This document shows, piece after piece, positions 42,564-52,597 of a DNA stretch of 64,000 nt; position 1 is the stretch's first letter, and each line of letters opens with the position of its first letter. The position numbers and the translations under genes are program-made. The stretch is from Streptomyces iranensis (lineage in GTDB: Bacteria; Actinomycetota; Actinomycetes; Streptomycetales; Streptomycetaceae): NCBI RefSeq assembly GCF_017874715.1, contig NZ_JAGGLR010000017.1, positions 186,001-250,000 on the forward strand, written 5' to 3'. A model generated the notes under the pieces. The model was not told where the DNA came from. It did not search any database and was given only the letters and a program-made list of their open reading frames with translations.

Positions 42564-43920
42564 GACTCCACCCACGCGTAACCGCGCGGGCTTCCTGGAC
42601 CGCCGGCTAAGCAGCGTCGCAGAGGGCCAGCCCGGCCCTGTCGAGGACGTTCGTCGCTCCGACGTGGTCCGCGTGCGCGGTGAAGCCGCACGCCGTGCAT
42701 GCGAACTTCGCTTGGGTGACGCGGTTCTCCTTCGCGACATGCCCGCAGCCTCCGAGGCCGGGCGGGCACGTACGGGAGGTGTTGCGCGCGTCCACCGCGA
42801 CCACGAGGCGACCGGCACTCTCAGCCTTGTTCGCCAGGATCGTCAGGAACTGCGCCCAACCCGCGTCGAGGATGCTGCGGTTCAAGCCCGCCTTGGCCGC
42901 GGCCCCATTCGGCAGGAAGGTGCCGGGCGCGTCGGGGTCGGGCTTGGGTTGGGGGGCGCGGGTCATACCCGCCGTTTTCAGCTTCTCGTGGGCGATCACG
43001 TCGTGGTCCCGCACGAGGGTGAGCGCGGTCTTGTGCGCGTGGTCCAGGCGCTGGCGCCGGATCCTCGCGTACAGCTTCGCCACGCGGCGGACGGCGGCCC
43101 TGTGCGCCTTGGTGCGCCGCCGGGTGCGCTTGGGGAACGTCGCCAGGTGCCGCTGCGCTTCGGCGAGTTCGTCGGCGGCCTGGTCGAGGAAGCGGGGGCG
43201 TGCGATGTGTGCGCCGTCGGAGGTGGTCAAAAAGTGCGTGGTACCCATGTCGATCCCGACGACTGCGCCCGTGGCGGGTAGGGGTTCGGCTGGTACGTCG
43301 TCGCAGGAGAGGACGGCGTACCAGCGGTTCCCCTCCCGTTTCACCGAGATGGTCTTGACCCGGCCGCGTACGGGCCGGTGTTGGTGGACGCGGACGTGAC
43401 CGATGCCCTGGAGGCGTATGCGGGTCTGTGGGTCGTGGGGGGGGTGGAGTCCCAGCGGCACCCGTCCCCGTCCTCGGGGAAGGTCACCGTGTCGAAGTGG
43501 CCGACGCCCTTGAACCTGGGGTATCCCGGCTTCTGACCGGCCTTGACGCGGCGGAAGAACGCTTGGAACGCCTTGTCCAGGCGGCGCAGGGTGGCCTGCT
43601 GGGAGGAGAACGACCAGCGGCCTTGACGCTCGGGGTCGAACGCCCGGATCTCCTTGAGCTGGGCCGACTGATCGCCGTACTTGATACTCGTCCTGGAGGC
43701 GTGCCGGTAGGCATCGCGGCGTTCCTGCAGGGCTCCGTTGTACAGCGAGCAGTGATCCCGCAGCATCTCGCCCAGCGCGACCGCCTGACGGGCCGTAGGG
43801 CGCAGCAGGAACTTGTACACACGCAACAAAACGCAGCCCGCCCCCCCTCACCCGTTTCCCCAGGTCAACGCAGATATGGTCACTCTACCGGCCGCCGCTG
43901 ACAACGCAGTGGACTCCACC
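42564..43920 (-). mobile_element. Solitary TnpB (IS1341/IS605-type) element, approximate limits
   Basis: The element carries only tnpB; no tnpA (Y1 or serine) is next to it. The 9-mer GACTCCACC occurs in the same orientation at 42564-42572, 35 bp beyond the tnpB stop, and at 43912-43920, upstream of its start; it may mark the ends. The region just past the tnpB stop (42573-42606) would be the 3' part of an omega/reRNA. A CGGCTAAAGCCG hairpin, typical of IS605-family ends, lies outside at about 43954-43965. The limits are inferred. Confidence 0.55.
42607..43829 (-). pseudogene. tnpB: tnpB, RNA-guided nuclease of IS605-family, with a frameshift
   Basis: The N-terminus (RVYKFLLRPTARQAVALGEM, YPRFKGVGHFDTVTF) is read from a TTG at 43829 to the C8 run at 43437-43444. 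From there the rest (KTISVKREGNRWYAVL onwards) is one frame back. The RuvC residues are all present: D in VGIDMGTTHF, E in VIAHEKLKTAG, D in ADHVGATNVLDR. The zinc-finger cysteines (TCPP, CGH, CTACG) are partly atypical. A -1 slip or one extra C would give a full protein of about 405 residues. Decay, programmed slippage or a sequencing error are all possible. Confidence 0.85.
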
Positions 43921-44018
43921 GCTACGCGGCTCCGGCCCAAGGATTCGACGCTCCCTCGGCTAAAGCCGTGGGTCCCCCGGAAGAAGGTCTGATGGAGTTC
44001 GCCAGGGGCCGGAAAGCC

Positions 44019-45110
44019 TCATCCGCGCCCTGACGGGCCCCGTCCGCTCGTGGCGACCGGCGGCAGCGCCGCCGGTACCCCGAAGACGCGCTCCCCCGGC
44101 GCCCCGCCCCGCAGCAGCGCCGCCCCCAGCGGGGTCAGCGTGTGCAGGACCGCGCTGCCCTGGCGCAGGGTGTGCACCAGGCCCGCCTCGCGCAGCACAC
44201 TGGCGTGCTGGCTGGCCGAGGCCAGCGATACGCCCACTCTGCGGGCGAGTTCACTGGTCGTACAGCCGCCGCCGACCTCCAGCAGCACCGCGGAGCGGGT
44301 CTGCCCGACCAGCTTGCCGAGCCTCTGGGCGGACCCGGACCTGGAACCGGGACCGGACCCCGACGCGACGGCGGGTCGCTGCTCGGGGCGGGACATCGGA
44401 CCGCACCGGGCGTGTTCGACGGGGTAGACCAGAACGGGCGTCAGATCCGGATTCCGGAAGGTCACCGGCGTCCCCCGGCAGAAGAACGACGGCAGCAGCA
44501 GCACCCCCCGCCCCCGCAGCCACAGATCGCGGTCCACCGGATAGTCGACCTCCAGCACGGGCGCCCGCCACCGCATCGTCGGCGGCAGCGAGGCCAGCAG
44601 CCCATCGGCGCCCCCGTCCAGCAGGGCGCGGCCCCGGGCCACCCGGTCGGCCTCGATCCGGGCCTGGATATGCGGCCAGTACGGGGCGACGGCGGCCTGG
44701 TGGTAGGCGCGCAGCGTGCTGATCAGCCGGTCCAGCGATCTTCGCTCGCCCTGCGCCAGACCCCGTATCCACCCCGGGAGCGCCCGAGCCGCCGGAAGCC
44801 CGGCCAGCTCCGCGTGCAAGCGCTCACCCGAGATGGCGCGCAGCGCGGACATCGCGGCATCGCAACCGATTACCCCTTCGGCGGGTGTCAGGAAGTCCGG
44901 GAAATAGCCGCGCGACGGAATGAGCGGCGCAAGCAGCCGCGCTTCGCCGTTGAGTCGGTTTCGCGCCTCGGAACGCCATTTCCCGTATACGGTCTCCGCC
45001 CGGTTCTCCCGCAACCTATGGAAACTTAAAACGGTTTCCCAGAGCGCGTCCGGGCGGACCGCCATCCGCAGCCGGGCCAGATCGAGTTCACTGAAATGAA
45101 CACGGAGCAC
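44019..45110 (-). CDS. ArsR-type winged-helix regulator with long N-terminal domain (DUF5937-like)
   Basis: The 363-residue protein has about 240 residues of helical sensor-like domain (FSELDLARLRMAVRPDALWE) and a C-terminal ArsR winged helix (CTTSELARRVGVSLASASQH, EAGLVHTLRQGSAVLH). This order is common in Streptomyces regulators. A linker of Ser-Gly-Pro repeats (SGSGPGSRSGS) joins them. The gene stands alone and its target is unknown. Confidence 0.88.
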   Translation of the reverse strand: MLRVHFSELDLARLRMAVRPDALWETVLSFHRLRENRAETVYGKWRSEARNRLNGEARLLAPLIPSRGYFPDFLTPAEGVIGCDAAMSALRAISGERLHAELAGLPAARALPGWIRGLAQGERRSLDRLISTLRAYHQAAVAPYWPHIQARIEADRVARGRALLDGGADGLLASLPPTMRWRAPVLEVDYPVDRDLWLRGRGVLLLPSFFCRGTPVTFRNPDLTPVLVYPVEHARCGPMSRPEQRPAVASGSGPGSRSGSAQRLGKLVGQTRSAVLLEVGGGCTTSELARRVGVSLASASQHASVLREAGLVHTLRQGSAVLHTLTPLGAALLRGGAPGERVFGVPAALPPVATSGRGPSGRG

Positions 45111-45527
45111 CAGACCCCCACACGTGACATTGCGATCGCCCCCCGATCACCGATGAGTATGCACGCTGGCACGGTCAGTCACCACGCCCTTTTAGCCAGA
45201 TGTGAAACGGGGAGCGGCCCGGAGCCCGGAAGAGGAAAGCTGTTCCCCAGGAAAACCGGGGGCCACCGGGAAAAACTTCCGAGGGCCGTCCGGAATTCAA
45301 CAGGCGGTGCTCAGAGCCAGTTTGCTCGTTCCCGTGGGGGGTGACGAGTACGTTACGGCGACTGGGCACTTGTGTTGCCGCACGTAGCCGATGCGCGCGG
45401 CAACAGCTCCCGTGGGGGGAGTGAGAGGGGGCGGCACCTCCGCACAAGGTGCCGCCCCCTTTGAGATCCGGAGGTCCCGGGCCGCGACGTCGGCCCCGGA
45501 CGTGCCGCGGCGCCGCCCTCGTCATGG
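45111..45527. other. 417-bp gap with candidate small RNA and terminator
   Basis: No protein gene is convincing. Features seen: a GTTGCCGC...GCGGCAAC stem (45374-45381 with 45397-45404); two similar tracts CCCGTGGGGGG (45332-45342 and 45409-45419); and then the strong hairpin plus TTT at 45427-45462. The order stem, linker, terminator in plus orientation resembles a small RNA gene. The ArsR-type gene promoter must lie at the left side. Confidence 0.4.
45426..45473 (+). terminator. Rho-independent terminator, 48-bp repeat copy 1
   Basis: A perfect 13-bp stem GGGGGCGGCACCT with AGGTGCCGCCCCC (loop of 7) is followed by TTTGAGATCCGGAG. The whole 48 bp is identical to 49289-49336. Confidence 0.85.
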
Positions 45528-46472
45528 TCAGGAGGGCAGCCGACGACCGGCGCCCCCGCCCTCGCCCGCCTCCAGCTGCCAGGCCGCCGGGCGGACATGG
45601 GCGGTGGCGAATTCTTCGAGGCAGGCGACGAAGGACGCGATCGCGGGGGCCGCGTAGTGCTGAGTGGACCAGCAGGCGTGCAGGGCAAGCCGTAGCGGGC
45701 TTCCGTCGGAGGCGGTGATCAGCACCGGATAGGCGGAGAAATGCGGCAGATCCGTGACGACGCCGACGCCGGATCCGGCGGCGGCGAGGGCCTGGATCAT
45801 CCGCGCGGTGGAGCTCTCCTCCACATGCGAGAAGGCCAGACCCGCCGCCACGACCGCCTGGTCGAGTACGGCCCTGGCCGGGTGCTCGCCGGTCAGCAGC
45901 ACGAGTGGTTCCCGGACCAGCTCGGCGAGCTCGACGCTTCCGCGGCGCCGGACGGCCCAGGGGTGGGTGGCGGCGACATAGGCGCGCAGTGGGACATCCG
46001 TCAGTGGCTGCCAGCTCAGCCCATGGGCGGCCGGCGCGGTCGCGGCGACGCCGAGGTCGGCCCCCTCGGCAACCGTGTGGGGCACCTGCTGTGCGGGCAC
46101 TTCCCGGATCGAGACAAACGGGTCGGTGGGCGACAACCGGGCCACGAAGGGCGCGACCACTTCGTGAATCGTGGTTTCCGCGGCGGCCACGACCACGCGA
46201 CGCAGCCCGCCGTGCGCCATGTGGTGCGCCACCGACTCGATCTGGTCGGCGCGGCTGACCAGGTCCGTCGCGCTGTCGATGAGCTGCCGGCCGGCACTGG
46301 TCAGCCGCAGGCGCGGGCCGGAGCGGTCGAACAGTACGACCCCCAACTCGGCCTCCAGATGGCGTAGTTGCCGGGAAAGCGCGGGTTGGGCGAGATGGAG
46401 CCGCTCGGCCGCCGCGGTGACGGTACCGGCGCGGACGACGGCCAGGAAGTACCGCAGGCGCTTGATCTCCAT
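45528..46472 (-). CDS. LysR-family transcriptional regulator
   Basis: Start ATG 46472 (MEIKRLRYFLAVV) gives 314 residues; the frame upstream overlaps the operator. The N-terminal helix-turn-helix (GTVTAAAERLHLAQPALSRQ) and two-part effector domain are standard. It is divergent from a serine hydrolase-permease operon, which it likely controls in response to the imported or hydrolysed compound. The ligand is unknown. Confidence 0.93.
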   Translation of the reverse strand: MEIKRLRYFLAVVRAGTVTAAAERLHLAQPALSRQLRHLEAELGVVLFDRSGPRLRLTSAGRQLIDSATDLVSRADQIESVAHHMAHGGLRRVVVAAAETTIHEVVAPFVARLSPTDPFVSIREVPAQQVPHTVAEGADLGVAATAPAAHGLSWQPLTDVPLRAYVAATHPWAVRRRGSVELAELVREPLVLLTGEHPARAVLDQAVVAAGLAFSHVEESSTARMIQALAAAGSGVGVVTDLPHFSAYPVLITASDGSPLRLALHACWSTQHYAAPAIASFVACLEEFATAHVRPAAWQLEAGEGGGAGRRLPS

Positions 46473-46480
46473 CGCGGCAT

Positions 46481-46497
46481 CATGCCATATCGGCATG
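46481..46497. promoter_or_regulatory. LysR-type site between regulator and hydrolase
   Basis: CATGCC-ATATC-GGCATG is a perfect 6-bp inverted repeat with a 5-bp centre, 8 bp upstream of the LysR start. It fits the T-N11-A rule. Another GGCAT lies at 46506-46510. Confidence 0.55.
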
Positions 46498-46587
46498 GGA
46501 ACCCCGGCATTTTTGGTATTAGACAGCATGCTTCGAGCTCAAGACGATGGAGACCCCTCACCGTCGACTCCCCCGGAGCGTCCGCCC

Positions 46588-47781
46588 ATGTCCGCGATGG
46601 CACCCGCCTCTCCGCCTCCCACCCTCGGGGACTGGCTCGAACCGCCGGTCAACCGGTGGGCCTTCAACCATGTCGAGGAGTTCCTGCCGACGGCCGTGAT
46701 CTCGCGGGGACGCGGCGAGCACCGCTCCTTCGCCGAGGCGCCCCTTCCGCTCGAGGACGCCGAGGTCGACCTGGCCGGGACGCGCAGCACGGTGGCGGAG
46801 TTCCTGGAGCGGACCCGGACCGACGCGATCGTGGTGCTCCACGGGGAGCACATCGTGTTCGAGCGGTACTTCGGCGAGGGGCGGCCGGACCGGCGGCACG
46901 CCCTGATGTCGATCTCGAAGTCGGTCGCGGGCATGGCCGCGGGCTGTCTGGTGGACGAGGACCGCCTCACGCTGTCCGCCCCGGTCGAGTCCTATGTGCC
47001 CGAACTCGCCGCCTCGGCGTACGGGACCGCCACCGTAGGCGAGATCCTGGACATGTCGGCCTCGCTCCGGTTCAACCATGACTACCGTGATCCGGCTTCC
47101 GAGGTGCAGGCGCTGGACCGCGCCTCCGGCTGGCGCCCGCGCGGTCCCGGGGACCCGGCCGTGCGCACCTTCCTGGCCGCCCTCGAGCCGGACGGGCCGC
47201 ACGGCCGCTCCACCCAGTACTGCTCGGCCACCACCGACGTCCTCGCCTGGATCCTCGAACGAGCCGCCGGACAGCCCTACGCCGAGGTGATCGCCGACCG
47301 GATCTGGTCCCGCATCGGCGCCGAACACGACGCTCTGGTCACCACCGACCCGGAGGGCACCCCCTACGCCTGCGCCGGGGTCAACGCGACGGCGCGCGAT
47401 CTCGCCCGCTTCGGACGCTGTGTGCTGGACAACGGCTCGGCCGGCGGCACTCAGGTCGTCCCGGAGGCATGGGTCCGCGCCACCCGCGGCGGCGCGCCGT
47501 CCGGGGTGGTCCCGGACGCGGACTTCCGCGAGGTCCACCCGAACGGGTCGTACCGCAACCAGTGGTGGATCACCGGCGACGCTGCCGGGAGCTTCCTCGG
47601 CCTCGGTATCTTCGGCCAGTACCTCTGGCTCGATCCCGAACGGGACGTGGTCATCGCCAAACAGTCCAGCCTGCTGGGCCCCCGCGCACAGCGCGCCGAG
47701 CACGCTTCGTCCCTCACCCAGATCGCGGCCGCGGTCGCCGCCGCCCGCCGGTCCTCCCACCCCGGCCAGGAGCCACGATGA
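46588..47781 (+). CDS. Serine hydrolase, class C beta-lactamase/transpeptidase fold
   Basis: ATG 46588 with GGAGCG 8 bp upstream gives 397 residues without signal peptide, so it is cytoplasmic. The catalytic S-x-x-K is in LMSISKSVAG; YCSATTDV may supply the second motif and HPNGSYRNQWW follows. Such proteins are often amide or ester hydrolases (the 6-aminohexanoate-dimer hydrolase type) rather than true beta-lactamases. The stop overlaps an NCS1 permease gene, suggesting hydrolysis of an imported cyclic amide or nucleobase-like compound (inference). Confidence 0.88.
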   Translation: MSAMAPASPPPTLGDWLEPPVNRWAFNHVEEFLPTAVISRGRGEHRSFAEAPLPLEDAEVDLAGTRSTVAEFLERTRTDAIVVLHGEHIVFERYFGEGRPDRRHALMSISKSVAGMAAGCLVDEDRLTLSAPVESYVPELAASAYGTATVGEILDMSASLRFNHDYRDPASEVQALDRASGWRPRGPGDPAVRTFLAALEPDGPHGRSTQYCSATTDVLAWILERAAGQPYAEVIADRIWSRIGAEHDALVTTDPEGTPYACAGVNATARDLARFGRCVLDNGSAGGTQVVPEAWVRATRGGAPSGVVPDADFREVHPNGSYRNQWWITGDAAGSFLGLGIFGQYLWLDPERDVVIAKQSSLLGPRAQRAEHASSLTQIAAAVAAARRSSHPGQEPR

Positions 47782-49235
47782 GCAGCGACGCCGACGGGCC
47801 GCGCCAGGACCCCGCACCGACCCTCGAACAGCACGGCATCGAGCACATCCCGGCCGCCGAGCGCCACGGCAAGCCGTGGCATCAGCTCACCCTCTGGTTC
47901 TCCAGCAATGTGCAGATGACCGCGGTGGTCACCGGAGCGGTGGCGGTCACGCTCGGCCTCGATCTGCGGTGGGCCATCGTCACGATCGTCATCGGCAACC
48001 TGGTCGGCGGCGTCTTCATGGCCTACCACAGCGTGCAGGGGCCCGAACTCGGCGTCCCGCAGATGATCCAGAGCCGGGCCCAGTTCGGGTTTCTCGGCGG
48101 GGCGCTGCCCTCCTTCATCGTCGTCCTGATGTACCTGGGCTTCTCCGTCGAGGGCGGTCTGGTGGGCGGCGGGGCGCTGGCCGGCTGGACCGGCATGCCC
48201 AAGCCCGCGGGCATCGTGATCTTCTGCGTGCTGCACCTGCTGGTCGCGCTGGTCGGCTACAAGCTGATTCACGCCACCGCGCGGGTGATCTCCGTGCTCT
48301 CGGGGATCGTGTTCCTGGCGCTGTTCGTGCAGCTTGCCACCCACCTGCCCGCCCATCTGCCGAACTCCGGCTCCGCGGCTACGCCGGGCACGGTGCTGCT
48401 CGCCGTCTCGATCTCCATCTCCTGGCAGGTCACCTGGGCGCCCTACGTCTCCGACTACTCGCGCTATCTGCCCGAGGACACCCCCAGAGGCACCACCTTC
48501 TGGTACACCTACCTCGGATCGGTGGTGGGCGGCACGGCCACGATGGTCATCGGCGCGATGGCCGCCGCGGTCAACGACCAGGCGCTGAACTCGGACGCGA
48601 TCGGTTTCCTCGCCGACCGCTACCCGGCGATCAGCGGCCTGGTGGTATTCGCCCTGTTGATGTCCATGATCCCGGCCGGAGCCGAAGGGGCCTACGGTGC
48701 CTTCCTCTCCACCCTCAGCATCTTTTCCCGCAAGGACAGACTGCGCTCCCCGGCGCTCGCCCGCGCGCTCTTCGTCATCGGCTTCACCCTGGTCGGGGCG
48801 GTCCTCGCCATCCTGTCCAGCGGGAGCATGATCACCACGTACACGAACATCACGCTGTTCCTGCTGTATCTGCTCATCCCGTGGACGGCCATCAACCTCA
48901 CCGACTACTACTTCGTCCGGCGCGGCCACTACGACATCTCCGCCCTCTTCGAGCCGAACGGCCGCTACGGACGGTGCAACTGGGGGACGGTCATCCTCTA
49001 CGCGGTGTCCATCGCGGCGGAGCTGCCGTTCGTCAACAGCAGCCTCTACGTCGGCCCGCTGGTGAAACCGCTCGGTGGTGCCGACATCGCCTGGCTGGTC
49101 GGCCTGGTGGTGGGCGGAGTCGGCTACTGCGCGCTCGCCCGGTCGGGCCGCCGCGGCCGGGCCGGGGCGGAGGCGCCGCCCGCGGCCGGTGCCGCGCCGC
49201 CGCGGGAGCAGCGCGGTGCGACCTACGGGCGGTGA
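47778..49235 (+). CDS. NCS1-family purine/cytosine permease
   Basis: ATG 47778 overlaps the hydrolase stop (ATGA) and gives 485 residues with about 12 membrane segments. Motifs of the nucleobase:cation symporter-1 family are present (LTLWFSSNVQ, WAPYVSDYSRYLPEDTP, NLTDYYFVRRGHYD). It imports a purine, cytosine, hydantoin or related compound. Its transcription probably ends at the 48-bp terminator 53 bp downstream. Confidence 0.92.
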   Translation: MSSDADGPRQDPAPTLEQHGIEHIPAAERHGKPWHQLTLWFSSNVQMTAVVTGAVAVTLGLDLRWAIVTIVIGNLVGGVFMAYHSVQGPELGVPQMIQSRAQFGFLGGALPSFIVVLMYLGFSVEGGLVGGGALAGWTGMPKPAGIVIFCVLHLLVALVGYKLIHATARVISVLSGIVFLALFVQLATHLPAHLPNSGSAATPGTVLLAVSISISWQVTWAPYVSDYSRYLPEDTPRGTTFWYTYLGSVVGGTATMVIGAMAAAVNDQALNSDAIGFLADRYPAISGLVVFALLMSMIPAGAEGAYGAFLSTLSIFSRKDRLRSPALARALFVIGFTLVGAVLAILSSGSMITTYTNITLFLLYLLIPWTAINLTDYYFVRRGHYDISALFEPNGRYGRCNWGTVILYAVSIAAELPFVNSSLYVGPLVKPLGGADIAWLVGLVVGGVGYCALARSGRRGRAGAEAPPAAGAAPPREQRGATYGR

Positions 49236-49288
49236 TCGCTCCGAAGGCCGCGGCGGATGTGTCCGCACAGGAATTCCGCACAGAAATA

Positions 49289-49336
49289 AGGGGGCGGCAC
49301 CTCCGCACAAGGTGCCGCCCCCTTTGAGATCCGGAG
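49289..49336 (+). terminator. Rho-independent terminator, 48-bp repeat copy 2
   Basis: Identical to 45426-45473: a 13-bp perfect stem, 7-base loop, then TTTGAGATCCGGAG. It lies between the permease and the convergent ppdK gene. Confidence 0.88.
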
Positions 49337-49403
49337 CCGCTGCCGGGGGTGAGGGTGAGTTCCCGGCGCCGGCTCCGGTGGCCTTACCGGCTCCTACCCG
49401 TTC

Positions 49404-52130
<2,727 letters not shown>

Positions 52131-52597
52131 GGGACTCGATCTCCTCGGCTCGGCTGCCCTGACGGCGGGGAGCGTACCCAGATCAAAGGCCCCTGAGCAG
52201 GTCCACTCCACCGTCATACGGCTGTAACCACCCGCCTGCCACGTGTTCGAAAGGGCGGCGCCCAAACGAGACTCCTACGAGATGCCTTCAAGCCTCGAAC
52301 GCACACCCACCCTCCGCCCGTGGTGGACGCCTGGAATTTCACTATACGTAACCGATGGTTCGAGGTGTCGAACATCAAGTGGGTGGCACTGAGTGCCACG
52401 CATTGGAGAGGTGAGCACAGCGGGATGCCATCGGTTCACCCTTCAGTTGCCGCTCATCTGAGCGAAGGCCCGATCAGAGTGGCGAGAATCACGCCTTGTC
52501 ACGGCCCATTGTCTCGCCTTTTGGATACAACGAGAGGGGGTACGCTCAGATGAGCGACGCGCCGGGAGAGTTCCCCGCGAACGAACCGCGCCATGCT
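52131..52597. promoter_or_regulatory. 467-bp region upstream of ppdK with four palindromes
   Basis: No gene is seen. Perfect inverted repeats are GTTCGA-GGTG-TCGAAC (52358-52373), GTGGCAC-TGA-GTGCCAC (52383-52399), CGCTCATCTGAGCG (52451-52464) and its reverse complement CGCTCAGATGAGCG (52543-52556). The last two lie close to the end of the vWA-TPR gene. The region is less GC-rich than its surroundings. Confidence 0.6.

Noticed and set aside
45175..45525. Minus-strand 116-residue open frame in the ArsR-LysR gap
   Set aside because: No start with a ribosome-binding site, no family-like sequence, and it runs through the terminator hairpin.
46588..47781. True antibiotic beta-lactamase
   Set aside because: No signal peptide, no canonical KTG context, and coupling to an NCS1 permease; a cytoplasmic amide/ester hydrolase is more likely.
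52358..52373. LexA/SOS box at GTTCGA-GGTG-TCGAAC
   Set aside because: The actinobacterial SOS box is TCGAAC-N4-GTTCGA; here the half-sites are in the opposite order.
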